Below, piece after piece: positions 1-8,745 of a DNA stretch of 64,000 nucleotides (positions are counted from its first letter, which is position 1; each line of letters opens with the position of its first letter). Below the pieces are notes generated by a model. It saw nothing but the letters and a program-made list of their open reading frames with translations, ran no database searches and was not told where the DNA came from. The stretch comes from Oligoflexia bacterium (GTDB lineage Bacteria; Bdellovibrionota; Bacteriovoracia; Bacteriovoracales; Bacteriovoracaceae), in NCBI GenBank assembly GCA_015232015.1, contig JADGAM010000001.1:1734-65733 (forward strand), written 5' to 3'. Position numbers and translations under genes: made by a program.

Positions 1-912
1 GGGGATAGAAAAGTAGGGTGTATTACTCTTCCTATAGGGCATTTGGAATATGATATTGATAAAAATGGAAAGAGTAAATTTGCAAAAGTTAGGGTTCCTA
101 AAATGACAACAAAGTTATCTCAGTCGGTTTATCAAAAAGTTGGATTTTTTGATTCTTTAGTTCTGAGATTTTACATGGGATCAGTATTAAAAATGGAGAT
201 TGCAGATGGAAGAAAAGTTTTAATTGGTTCTGATAAACTTACTCATTTCTTCGCTCAAGGATTGGAAATTCAAGATAAAGATGAAGATGGAAAAGAAATT
301 GCTGCTCTTAAATATGGTATTAGTACAGAAGAAGAAAAATATGGAATGAAGGGTACTGGAATTTTTTCCTATGGAGATCTGGCCGCAAATTATTCAGGAA
401 AAAAATTTTGGGATAGTATCACCGATTATTTTAAGTGTGATGAAAAAACAAAAAAATGGACTCAAATAAAAGATTTTAAATTAAAAGATCATGTAACCCC
501 TGCATGGGATGAAGCAATTAATCCAGTTCGGTTTAAGAGTAAATCAATAGCTCAGAAATTTAGAGAACAATTAAAGGTAATTAGAAAAGCAAAAGATGCT
601 CAAGCACCTATTGATATAGAAGCATGTGAAAGTATTCCTGAATATTACAAAGATAAAGATGGAAAATTACCTGAAGATTTCTATGAAAAAATTAAATATT
701 TTGTAAGTAGAGAGTGCTTACAATATATCTTGAAAAAAGATATTGATTCTATAGATATTCCAGTTACAAAAGGCGTCGGCCTTGATTTACATGATATAAT
801 AAAAGAAGAAAGAGAAAATGAAAAAAATGGTGTAGATAAAGATTCCTGTCAGATGTCTAATACAAAAAATATTAATTCAGGTATAACTGTAAATTCTATT
901 GATTCAATGTAA
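1..912 (+). CDS. Orphan-family protein with SYGDL-ANY motif (5' end outside window)
   Basis: The frame is open from base 1, so the true start is upstream; a TTG at 43 is only an internal in-frame codon. I do not recognise a named family. The visible part is hydrophilic and has no membrane segment. It shares ordered motifs with the protein at 34170-35126: DKLTHFFAQG (there DKFAHFFAFG), GTGIFSYGDLAANYSG (there GTGVYSYGDLVANYQG), and a W-DE-IN motif about 70 residues later. The two are therefore paralogues. That copy has a signal peptide, so this one is probably also exported, but its N-terminus cannot be seen. The DK-x2-HFF motif loosely recalls the motif of VanZ-type membrane proteins, but there are no membrane spans here. 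The C-terminal roughly 100 residues are Lys/Glu/Asp-rich and longer than in the paralogue. Function unknown. Confidence 0.85.
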   Translation, partial: GDRKVGCITLPIGHLEYDIDKNGKSKFAKVRVPKMTTKLSQSVYQKVGFFDSLVLRFYMGSVLKMEIADGRKVLIGSDKLTHFFAQGLEIQDKDEDGKEIAALKYGISTEEEKYGMKGTGIFSYGDLAANYSGKKFWDSITDYFKCDEKTKKWTQIKDFKLKDHVTPAWDEAINPVRFKSKSIAQKFREQLKVIRKAKDAQAPIDIEACESIPEYYKDKDGKLPEDFYEKIKYFVSRECLQYILKKDIDSIDIPVTKGVGLDLHDIIKEERENEKNGVDKDSCQMSNTKNINSGITVNSIDSM

Positions 913-963
913 CTACCTTGGCGGACGGACACTAATCTGTATTGGTTTTCAATTTAAGAGAGA

Positions 964-1977
964 TTATTTGCTAAAAAATTTTATAAGATAGTCGAGCGAA
1001 TAATCAAATAATTTTTCCTTTAATCGCTTTGTTATTTTTAAATCAGGTGGTTCACTTGAACGAAGTAATAGTAACTCATTAATTCCTTTTTGTACTTCAT
1101 CTTTTGTTTCATTAAAAATACCCATACAATTTTGAATATTATTACACTCACCATTTAATGAACTAGTCTCAATTGGTTTGCCAAACTTTAAATATATTTT
1201 TTGAGGTTTAGGAATTAGTGTTGGGCCAATACCTTTAACAATTGGAAAAATACTTTCTTGCCGATATCCTATGGTCTTAAATAATTTTCCTAGAGGAGAA
1301 TTATAAATCTCATGATTATCAACTAAAATATCATAACACTCTTCTGGACCGACAGAGGAGATAGGAATAATGGGATATTGATGTTCAATGGCCATTCTTG
1401 CAAAACCTGTACGATGTTTCCAAAAAAGATTGTATTTTTCACCCTTTAATTTAAAGGCCTCTCTTGCACCACCAGGAAATACTAATAAATTTTTTTTATG
1501 TTCCATTAGATATGAACAATTTGCTCTCGTGCCTTCAACTACACCTAAGCGGTAAAGAAAATCTTTCCAATATGGAATTTTGTAATGATAGTGATCTGCT
1601 AAAATTCGCAAAGCAATTTTATTATTTTCAAATAACTTTTTCCATAAACATAAAGTGTCGAATACGGCCATTATAGTATGGTTTGCAACAAATAATGCCG
1701 GTCTTTCTATAGGAATATTTTGTATTCCTATGAAAACTGGATCGCACAACCATTCCCATGGTCTTATAATTTTAAGTACTTCTTTAAGTGTTTCGGATGA
1801 GTGTGATTCGATTGAAGCAATGTCAGCAAGGTAACTATCTTTTACTTCTTGTACTTTTATGCGTCTCTCTTGTACGCTTTCCGCTTTTTTAAGAGTAGGT
1901 GATTCTTTTTTGAGATAATTATTGTAATTAACATTATCGTAATGTTGAAAATCTGCTTTTAATACTTTTGCTGCCAT
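964..1977 (-). CDS. Lysophospholipid acyltransferase-family protein (MGAT/DGAT-like)
   Basis: Predicted 337-residue acyltransferase of the LPLAT superfamily, which transfers an acyl group to a glycerolipid or similar acceptor at the inner membrane. The first ~80 residues are a charged non-conserved extension. The block LFVANHTIMAVFD carries the catalytic His but has six residues between His and Asp, as in the MGAT-like branch, rather than the HX4D of PlsC. It is followed by EGTRANCSYLM and the glycine motif LLVFPGGAREA, typical of DAGAT/MGAT-like enzymes, then a PIIPISSVGPEE block. No clear transmembrane helix is visible. It is monocistronic and lies downstream of metG on the same strand, separated by a large palindrome. 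The substrate cannot be told from sequence; wax-ester or storage-lipid synthesis is possible. Confidence 0.8.
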   Translation of the reverse strand: MAAKVLKADFQHYDNVNYNNYLKKESPTLKKAESVQERRIKVQEVKDSYLADIASIESHSSETLKEVLKIIRPWEWLCDPVFIGIQNIPIERPALFVANHTIMAVFDTLCLWKKLFENNKIALRILADHYHYKIPYWKDFLYRLGVVEGTRANCSYLMEHKKNLLVFPGGAREAFKLKGEKYNLFWKHRTGFARMAIEHQYPIIPISSVGPEECYDILVDNHEIYNSPLGKLFKTIGYRQESIFPIVKGIGPTLIPKPQKIYLKFGKPIETSSLNGECNNIQNCMGIFNETKDEVQKGINELLLLRSSEPPDLKITKRLKEKLFDYSLDYLIKFFSK

Positions 1978-2017
1978 AATAGTATTTCTCTTGTTAAGGT
2001 GAGCGATAGTTTTTTAG

Positions 2018-2053
2018 TAAAGTATTGATCGGATTTTTTTGCTAAATACTTTA
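2018..2053. promoter_or_regulatory. 9-bp perfect inverted repeat upstream of the acyltransferase
   Basis: The arms TAAAGTATT (2018-2026) and AATACTTTA (2045-2053) are exact reverse complements separated by 18 bases. They sit about 40 bases upstream of the minus-strand start at 1977. An operator or a 5'-leader hairpin are both possible; nothing in the sequence decides between them. Confidence 0.35.
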
Positions 2054-2101
2054 TCTGCTTTTATTTGATTTATTTATTTTATTTGATAGCAACGTTAGAG
2101 T

Positions 2102-2287
2102 TTAGGGCCCGTCAAAAAATAATTGCTCATTTTTGCATCCAATCTTTAGGCCATCTTAAGCTTCTCCTCATTCACAAAATCCTCGATGTAGTTACACTAC
2201 ATCTGCGGTTTTGTTCAGTCGTCGAAACTTAACCTGACCTAAATCTTGGCGCAAAAAAAGAGCAGTTATTTTTTGACGGGCCCTTAG
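2102..2287. repeat. Giant imperfect palindrome (~185 bp), dispersed element copy 1
   Basis: The element starts with TTAGGGCCCGTCAAAAAATA and ends with its near-complement, TATTTTTTGACGGGCCCTTA. The first ~50 bases of each arm match with only scattered differences, including compensating ones, and complementarity continues inward, more weakly, to a central hairpin GATGTAGT-TAC-ACTACATC at about 2190-2208. The whole segment can fold into one long stem. It fills the space between the end of metG and the start of the acyltransferase, both minus-strand. A second, one-arm copy lies at 30312. No transposase gene is nearby, so this looks like a MITE- or REP-type non-autonomous element, possibly serving as a transcription end signal for metG. 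Confidence 0.8.
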
Positions 2288-2306
2288 ATATTTTTTATTT
2301 ATAAAT

Positions 2307-4358
2307 TTAAAATTGGGAGGGATGTTTGGGAAAGAAATCTATTCGCGGTTCAAGCACTTTGAGAGGGTGATTTTGTGGGTCAGGCATAAAAGTGAATATA
2401 GAATCAAAAATACGTTCCCAGTTCCAAAATTCTTCTCCCACATTTAGATATTCTCTAACCATCTCAGTCCCATTGGGTGCAATTGGGTGAAGAAGAATCA
2501 TGGCAACCCTTACCATATGAAATGCATCGATTAGTGCTTGTCTTTGAGTTTGGTTATCACAAGAAATTGCTTGCCCTGGTAAAAAGTTTTGAGTCCAAAA
2601 TTTATTAATACTTCTACTATAGTTATCAACAATAGTCATCGCTTGATGAAATTCGTGTTTAAACATTGCCTCTTCATAATCTAGAATTGATTTTTTAGCA
2701 TTATGAATAATGCTTGCACTAATTTCTCCAACTGGAATTTGTCCATTAAAATACTTTTGAGTGGTATAGAAACAAGTACGAACTGCTTTATTTAAAACGT
2801 TACTTAATAAATTTCCTTCTTTTAAAACGGGATCAGCATCTTTTTCTTTAGCATTGGGATTAAATGGTTTTGGCATAAATGCTACATTTCTTCCTCCAAG
2901 CCAGAGGGCGAAGAAGTGAGTTCGCAATTGATCAGCAGTATAGTGATCTAACAGTTCACGGGCCATAGGAGGAACTATTTTACCACTACTGCTGGCCTTC
3001 TTATCAAAAAATAACAGATGATAATTAACTATTAAGTGAGGCATTTTTAAATCACCATCTGCTGGAGTAGGTGTTGGCATTGAAGATGTTGATGATATTG
3101 TGGTCTTGTTTTGGTTGCCCATAAACATACTCATTTCAGCTACACTATAGAAAAATACATTATCTTCTCCAATGAATTGATAAACTTTTGAATCATCAGA
3201 GCACCACCATTTCTTCCATTCGTCTTTATCAATGCGGCCAATCTTTTCTAAGTAAGTGGCGGTAAAAGATATTGGCGCCCAAAGTGATTCTGGCCAAACC
3301 CAGAAAGTAAGGTTTTCATTTTTCCCTTTATTTTCTTTATTATCTATTTCATCGTTGTTGTCTTCTAAGTTAGGAATAGGTACACCCCATTCCACATTTC
3401 CTGTTAATCTAAAAGGAACCAGTGTTTTACCAGTTCGATAACGAACAGATTTTTTTGAAAGAATAGCACAAGCACTTTCTCTCTTTGCTAGAGTATCAAA
3501 AACCAATTTAATGGACTTATTTTTTTCATCGTAGCGCTTATAAGGAGGAAGTTCTGTTGCTAATTCATTTAAAAGATCGCTATGATCTTGTTTAACATAA
3601 ATGGCCGGTGGTTCAAGAAATTCTTTAATACTACTAATTGCAAAAGGTCTGTAGCCGGGAATGCTACTAAGAGAATTTGCCCATGAAGTTAATTCAACTT
3701 TAAATTTTTCTAAATCAATATACCAGTTAGTGACATTTCTCATTTCAGGTTTTTCATCTGAAAGTGCACTTTTAGGATTGATAAGATCTTTTGGTTCATA
3801 AGGATGCCCCAATGAACATTCATCTGCATATGCTTTTTCGGAGGAGCAGCCAGGGATAGGACATTGTCCAGTTACTTGCCTGCCATTTAAAAAAACATTA
3901 AATTTTGTGTCGTAAAATTGTAAGGATGAATGTTTGATCAAATGACCATTACGATAAAGTTTTTTAAAAAATTCGCCACACAACTCATGATGAATTTCTC
4001 CCGAGCGGTCAAGCCCTGAGGCCGCAAATAAATTTAAATCTACACTGTATGCTTTTAAGGCATCAATTTGCCTGTTATGATTGAAGCGAACAAAGTCTTC
4101 AATAGTTCCGTTAAATTCACCTTTGTTTTTTACTTGTCTGTAGTGCTCGACAATGGGAGAGCCATAGCAGTCAGTACCAGAGATAAATATTACATTTTCT
4201 CTTCCAATTCTATCTCTCATAAAGCGTGCGAAAATATCCGCATGAATAAATACACCACCAATATGACCAAAATGTAAATCTTTATTACCATATGGCATTC
4301 CACCTGTGATAACTATGCGTTTAGGAAAGCTAGGCCGTTTATTCTCATTTTCTGACAT
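2307..4358 (-). CDS. metG: Methionyl-tRNA synthetase
   Basis: Class I aminoacyl-tRNA synthetase that charges tRNA-Met with methionine in the cytoplasm; 683 residues. The N-terminal Rossmann domain has the HIGH-type motif as HFGH (residues 29-32) after GGMPYGNKDL. A zinc-knuckle insertion with CPIPGC and CSLGH follows at about 166-185. The KMSKS-type loop is KASSSGK at about 451-457, a divergent form. The C-terminal helical anticodon-binding domain is present, but the EMAP-like dimerisation domain is absent, as in many shorter MetRS. A Ser/Thr/Pro-rich insertion of about 20 residues precedes the KASSSGK loop. A Glu/Asn/Lys-rich loop sits near residue 340. The start at MSENE is preceded by AAGGGGAAC, an acceptable ribosome site. 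Confidence 0.95.
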   Translation of the reverse strand: MSENENKRPSFPKRIVITGGMPYGNKDLHFGHIGGVFIHADIFARFMRDRIGRENVIFISGTDCYGSPIVEHYRQVKNKGEFNGTIEDFVRFNHNRQIDALKAYSVDLNLFAASGLDRSGEIHHELCGEFFKKLYRNGHLIKHSSLQFYDTKFNVFLNGRQVTGQCPIPGCSSEKAYADECSLGHPYEPKDLINPKSALSDEKPEMRNVTNWYIDLEKFKVELTSWANSLSSIPGYRPFAISSIKEFLEPPAIYVKQDHSDLLNELATELPPYKRYDEKNKSIKLVFDTLAKRESACAILSKKSVRYRTGKTLVPFRLTGNVEWGVPIPNLEDNNDEIDNKENKGKNENLTFWVWPESLWAPISFTATYLEKIGRIDKDEWKKWWCSDDSKVYQFIGEDNVFFYSVAEMSMFMGNQNKTTISSTSSMPTPTPADGDLKMPHLIVNYHLLFFDKKASSSGKIVPPMARELLDHYTADQLRTHFFALWLGGRNVAFMPKPFNPNAKEKDADPVLKEGNLLSNVLNKAVRTCFYTTQKYFNGQIPVGEISASIIHNAKKSILDYEEAMFKHEFHQAMTIVDNYSRSINKFWTQNFLPGQAISCDNQTQRQALIDAFHMVRVAMILLHPIAPNGTEMVREYLNVGEEFWNWERIFDSIFTFMPDPQNHPLKVLEPRIDFFPKHPSQF

Positions 4359-4401
4359 TTTTGTTCCCCTTAAACATTAATAATAATGTACTAAACAATG
4401 T

Positions 4402-4437
4402 ACTAAAGGTTGTAGTAGAAGTAGTACGACCTTTAGT
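4402..4437. promoter_or_regulatory. Inverted repeat in the metG leader / divergent promoter region
   Basis: ACTAAAGGT (4402-4410) and ACCTTTAGT (4429-4437) are exact reverse complements with an 18-base centre rich in GTAGTA repeats. The site lies 44-79 bases upstream of metG (minus strand) in the 284-bp gap to the divergent KdpD-like gene. Repeated GTACTA words continue on either side. It could be an operator or a leader hairpin. I saw no T-box specifier arrangement. Confidence 0.35.
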
Positions 4438-4642
4438 AAAACTTATAGTACAAAACAACAAGCTTTATAACAATTAGTTGTACTACAGGCCATTGTAGCT
4501 TTTTTTAAAATTTGTTTCAATAATTGTTTTTTTAAGTAACAATTATTATTATAAACGCGTCATGATGGGTGAATTGAGAAATAATTATTTATTGATAATT
4601 TTGATAATAGGTAATTTTGATAATTAAAGAAAAAAGGAAAAG

Positions 4643-6616
4643 ATGAAAACTTCAGAGGGTAAATTAAGAATTTTTTTTGGAATGTGTGCTGGTGTAGGAA
4701 AGACTCATGCAATGTTACTAATGGCCAAAAAGTTAATTTCTGAGGGAGTAAATGTTGTTATAGGTGATGTTAATACTCATGGTAAAGAAGAGACAAGTAA
4801 ATTGTTGGAGGGTATCCCGGTTGTTGAAAAAAAGAAAATATATACTCAGGATAGTAGTGAAGGCGATACTTTCGGCGATAGTTTTAAAGAGGAGATGGAT
4901 TTAAGTGCCATTTTAAAATTGCATCCTAAAATTGTATTAATTGATAATTTGGCCCACACTAATATTCCAGGAGGATTGCATCCGAAGAGATGGCAAGATG
5001 TTTTCGAGATTTTGTTTAATGGTATAGATGTTTTTTGTACTATTAACATACAAAATCTAGAGAGTCGCAAAGATGATATTGAACGGATAACTGGAATAAC
5101 TATCACTGAAACAGTACCTGACATTGTTATAGAACGTGCAGATTATATTGATATTATCGATATTCCACCAGAGGATTTATTATTGCAATTAAAAGCAAAA
5201 GAATCAAAAAAAGAAAGTACTAATAATTGCAATGATTTTTTTCAAGAGGATAAACTTACTGCTTTAAGAGAGATCTTATTTCGAGTTTCTGCAGATAAAG
5301 TAGATACAGAATTAAAATTACTAAAAGAAAAGCAAGGGCAAAATAAACAAATTGATAGTAGTGGTAATGAGGAAATTTGGAAAACTCAAAATAAGTTATT
5401 AGTAGCAGTTGGATATGGACCATTTTCTGAAAAATTAGTTCGAACTACAAAACAATTAGCAGATCAACAAAGATCACTTTGGATTGCTTTATATGTTGAT
5501 GTAGGCCATGCTTTAGAAGAAAGAGAAAAAATAATTGTTACTAAAAATTTAGAGCTAGCAAGAAGCTTGGGAGCAGAAGTAGTAACAACTGCAGATGTAG
5601 ATTTAGTAGAAGGCATTGATAGAATTTGTCACCAATATCAAGTCTCAAAAATTGTAATTGGAAAACCAGGGGATCATTTTATAAAAAATATTTTAAAAGG
5701 TGGCAGTATAATTGAACGCTTGAATCAATTAGATACAACTATAGATATTCATATAGTAAGAAGGCCAACAGATAATATAATAAAAAAAGAACAAAAATAT
5801 TATGCAGAGATAAGAGAATTTTTTAAGGAAAAAAGAAATTATAATCCTTATATTTTAGTTACTATTTGGACAATAGCAATCACTTTGTTATCAGCACTAC
5901 TTGCATATAAATATAATTTTATTTCTTATAGAACTGTAGGAATAATATTTTTGTTGAATTCTGCAATAATAGGAAAATTTTTTACATTATTTCCCACAGT
6001 ATTTGCATCAATTTTAGCAATTGGATTATGGGATTTTTTCTTCATTCCACCACTGTTTAATTTAATAATCAAATCCCGAGAAGATCAGGTATTATGTCTG
6101 AGTGTTTTTATTGTGGCCACATTAATAGGAAGTTTTACAAGCAAAATAAAGAGAAGTCAGACGTTACTTAGAAAGCGTGAAAAGCATAGTAATATTTTGT
6201 ATCAAATAGCTTCAACAATTGTTCAAGCAGAAAATAGAGATGATTGCATAAAGGGAATCGAGTCAACTATAACCAATATTTTTAAGGGTGAATGTGCAAT
6301 CACTTTGAAAGATAAATCAGGAGCTTTAGAAAATTTTAAAAGAGGCAAGGATTGGAAATTTAATCGACCAAAAGAATGGGAAGTGGCCTTATGGGCATTT
6401 GAAAATGGATTACCTGCTGGTAAGTGGACAGATAATGGTCCAAATGCGGAGGCCATATATATCCCATTACTGGCCAAAGGGAAAAAGATAGGAGTGCTTG
6501 CTTTCCTCTCTATCAATAATAATACTGATCTTACTTTAGAGATGAGAGAAATTTTGTTTACTATTTGTTCACAGCTTGCAATGTATATTCAACATGAACT
6601 AAGTACTCAACAATAG
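4643..6616 (+). CDS. KdpD-like sensor lacking the histidine kinase domains
   Basis: 657-residue membrane protein matching the sensory half of KdpD, the K+-limitation sensor. Residues 1-230 are the KdpD N-terminal domain, with the Walker A motif GMCAGVGKT (13-21) and NTHGKEET. The Walker-B-type stretch is LIDNLAHTN, where most KdpD have DELAHTN, followed by HPKRWQDV. A USP-like domain spans about 248-372, four tight membrane helices (DUF4118) about 399-505, and a GAF-like domain about 515-650. The protein stops there: the HisKA and ATPase domains of full KdpD (about 890 residues) are absent. No kdpFABC or kdpE is in the window. Short KdpD forms are known in cyanobacteria and deinococci, so this may be a functional sensor or adaptor rather than a relic. 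It heads a run with the three following genes. Confidence 0.88.
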   Translation: MKTSEGKLRIFFGMCAGVGKTHAMLLMAKKLISEGVNVVIGDVNTHGKEETSKLLEGIPVVEKKKIYTQDSSEGDTFGDSFKEEMDLSAILKLHPKIVLIDNLAHTNIPGGLHPKRWQDVFEILFNGIDVFCTINIQNLESRKDDIERITGITITETVPDIVIERADYIDIIDIPPEDLLLQLKAKESKKESTNNCNDFFQEDKLTALREILFRVSADKVDTELKLLKEKQGQNKQIDSSGNEEIWKTQNKLLVAVGYGPFSEKLVRTTKQLADQQRSLWIALYVDVGHALEEREKIIVTKNLELARSLGAEVVTTADVDLVEGIDRICHQYQVSKIVIGKPGDHFIKNILKGGSIIERLNQLDTTIDIHIVRRPTDNIIKKEQKYYAEIREFFKEKRNYNPYILVTIWTIAITLLSALLAYKYNFISYRTVGIIFLLNSAIIGKFFTLFPTVFASILAIGLWDFFFIPPLFNLIIKSREDQVLCLSVFIVATLIGSFTSKIKRSQTLLRKREKHSNILYQIASTIVQAENRDDCIKGIESTITNIFKGECAITLKDKSGALENFKRGKDWKFNRPKEWEVALWAFENGLPAGKWTDNGPNAEAIYIPLLAKGKKIGVLAFLSINNNTDLTLEMREILFTICSQLAMYIQHELSTQQ

Positions 6617-6717
6617 GGCCATACAAGGAACATACAATTCTTTTTCTCTTTTTCTTTTGATTTGAATTTATATTGAGTTTATCCTTTACTTAAGGGAGGG
6701 ATTTTTTAAGGGGGTGT

Positions 6718-7785
6718 ATGAATAAGAATCATTCGGATATAAAAATATTTACATCAAAAGCGCATGCAAGAATAAATATTATAGGGGGGCATACTGATTA
6801 TAATCAAGGATGCTTGTTGTCTGTTTTAACTAAAGAATTTGTATCTGTAACTCTCATCACTAATCAAAAAGCAATATCAAACCAAGTTATAGCAAGAAGT
6901 AGTGCTTTTGGAGCAGTAATTTCATATGATTTAGGAAAAGAAGATGTGGGTGGCAATTGGGGTGATTATATTAAAGGTGTTACAAAAATTTTAAGGAATG
7001 AAAATTTTAATTTAAGTGGTTTTGAAGTAAAAATTGATTCCTCAATTCCGATGAATTTAGGATTTGCTTCTGGTGTAGCTTTAATGGTAGCGTTTATTCG
7101 TACATTAATATCTGCCTTCAAATTAGATATTTCTGATTTTACAATAGCAAAATTAATTTCCATTATTAAAAATGAATTTTTAGTTATGCCAGTAGGAGTT
7201 ACTGATCCATTAGTAATTAGTGTTAATAGAGATACAGATTCAGTTTTGTTTATTGATAGTAACTCTTTAAATTTTGAACAAATTAACTTTCCAAATAATC
7301 TTGATATTTTAACTATAACTATTGGTGGAACTTATTCCAAGAGGGGAGAGATTAATATTTGTAGAAGAAGAGAATGTGAAGAAGTAGTAGCTAGATTAAC
7401 GATGAAATCATTTTGTGAATTGCATATTGAAAAGCTCAAAGAATATGAATCAATTTTAAATAATAGAATTTTATTTAAGAGAGTAAAACATGTACTCACT
7501 GAAAATAATCGAGTATTGCAGTTTAAAAATGCTTTTTTATCTGGTGATTATAAGTTAGCAGGTGAATTGATGTACCTATCTCATATGTCACTTAAAGATG
7601 ATTATGAAGTATCTACCGCAGAGATTGATCAAATAATTGAATTAGCAAAAAAGGATGCAAATGTTTTTGGGGCCAGACTTGCAACTGATAGTGGGCTTGC
7701 AGGTGCTATTGTTTTGTTAATTAAGAAAGGAGAAAAAGAAAAAGTATATAAAAATTTAATGGGTAAAAATTTAAAAGGAAATTAG
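6718..7785 (+). CDS. Divergent galactokinase-like GHMP kinase homologue
   Basis: 355 residues alignable along the whole galactokinase fold. The N-terminal sugar motif is ARINIIGGHTDYNQG (17-31), where GalK has GEHTDYN, so the conserved Glu is Gly. The phosphate-binding motif PxxxGLSSSAA has become IPMNLGFASGVAL (about 110-123). MDQ with its catalytic Asp is VGVTDPL (about 158-164). Conserved GalK C-terminal blocks remain: KHVLTENNRV (about 257) and SHMSLKDDYEVS (about 288). The final GGGFGG motif is DSGLAG (about 325). It is either a kinase for another sugar or a non-catalytic paralogue. A good ribosome site (GGGAGG, then GGGGGTGT) precedes the ATG. It ends 3 bases before the next gene, so the two are probably co-transcribed. 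Confidence 0.85.
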   Translation: MNKNHSDIKIFTSKAHARINIIGGHTDYNQGCLLSVLTKEFVSVTLITNQKAISNQVIARSSAFGAVISYDLGKEDVGGNWGDYIKGVTKILRNENFNLSGFEVKIDSSIPMNLGFASGVALMVAFIRTLISAFKLDISDFTIAKLISIIKNEFLVMPVGVTDPLVISVNRDTDSVLFIDSNSLNFEQINFPNNLDILTITIGGTYSKRGEINICRRRECEEVVARLTMKSFCELHIEKLKEYESILNNRILFKRVKHVLTENNRVLQFKNAFLSGDYKLAGELMYLSHMSLKDDYEVSTAEIDQIIELAKKDANVFGARLATDSGLAGAIVLLIKKGEKEKVYKNLMGKNLKGN

Positions 7786-7788
7786 TGT

Positions 7789-8733
7789 ATGTTTGATTGT
7801 ATTTATGCAAAGAAAAATATTTTTTTAATAAATTTCATATCAACTGTTTTTACTGTTTTTATTGCTTCTACTGCTTTTACTGCTTTTGCTTCATCAGATA
7901 TTTATTTGTGCAACATAAATTTGATTCAGCCAAAACAAGAAGTAGCTTTAGAAAATATTAGTCAATATGTTGAACGTTTTAGTTTTGAAAACAAGGGAGA
8001 AGGAGCAGGGGTAAAATCAAAATTCCGTGATATTGAGATGTATATATGGAATCAAAAAAATAATTTGCATTTAATAGTTAAAGATTTAAAAAGAAAAATT
8101 GATATTCAAACAAGTTTTCCCGCAGATCAAGATGATTTGTTTTTAAGATTATCTCCTGAACCAGAAACAAAAGTGCAGTGTATGTCCATTAAAAAATGGG
8201 AGTCATTAGAAGATGAGTCGGTAAAGGTCTTTTTTCAAGTTCCTCCTTTGTCAGATAATAGTAATCTATTAAATTATACTACTAATGTTCAGATTGTAAT
8301 TAATAGAGATATTTTATTTAAGTATCATTCATCAAGAGGAACGGGCGCAGGATCAGAACGAAATGAAGAATTATTTTTTCAGAGTGGAAAGGTGTTGAAT
8401 GGTGGTGTTGATAAAGATAATAATAAAGAGTGGTGTATGTTTCGTATTCAACGAAAGATGGATGAAGATACCACTGTCCCTCTAGGAACAAAGATACCAG
8501 TAGTAACAGTTACTAGTAATGCTGCCAGCAAGGAACATTATGTTTTGAATTACAATTTTGTTGATTTTGTAGCAGGAAAAAAGAATTTTGAAACATATGA
8601 TTTCATACCATTTGTATTGCAATGTAAGATTAGAAATGGAGTAATACTAACTAAAAAATTTTTTAAAGATATTACTGGTAATTATTTTGATGTTGTTTCA
8701 ATTCCTGGCAAAGGAAGTGGCCAAAAGAAGTGA
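7789..8733 (+). CDS. Exported protein of unknown function
   Basis: 314 residues. The first ~36 residues form a signal sequence: a Lys-containing start, a hydrophobic stretch, and a Thr/Ala/Phe repeat ending AFASSD, compatible with signal peptidase I cleavage after AFA. The stretch near residues 20-36 is encoded by imperfect repeats of ACTGCTTTT. The mature part is mixed alpha/beta-like with scattered single Cys residues and no recognised domain. Its start lies 3 bases after the galactokinase-like gene, with AAAGGAAATTAG as ribosome site. It ends 12 bases before the PilZ gene, giving a tight three-gene unit. Periplasmic location inferred; function not recognised. Confidence 0.7.
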   Translation: MFDCIYAKKNIFLINFISTVFTVFIASTAFTAFASSDIYLCNINLIQPKQEVALENISQYVERFSFENKGEGAGVKSKFRDIEMYIWNQKNNLHLIVKDLKRKIDIQTSFPADQDDLFLRLSPEPETKVQCMSIKKWESLEDESVKVFFQVPPLSDNSNLLNYTTNVQIVINRDILFKYHSSRGTGAGSERNEELFFQSGKVLNGGVDKDNNKEWCMFRIQRKMDEDTTVPLGTKIPVVTVTSNAASKEHYVLNYNFVDFVAGKKNFETYDFIPFVLQCKIRNGVILTKKFFKDITGNYFDVVSIPGKGSGQKK

Positions 8734-8745
8734 AAAACAAAAAAA

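Noticed and set aside
4359-4642. T-box riboswitch ahead of metG
   Set aside because: No TGG-containing T-box bulge and no specifier loop were seen; only short inverted repeats and GTACTA words are present.
4846-5124. Antisense open frame opposite the KdpD-like gene
   Set aside because: Mirror of a well-supported coding frame, with no ribosome site and no recognisable protein pattern.
6223-6516. Antisense open frame opposite the GAF region of the KdpD-like gene
   Set aside because: Same reasons; the forward frame shows clear domain order.
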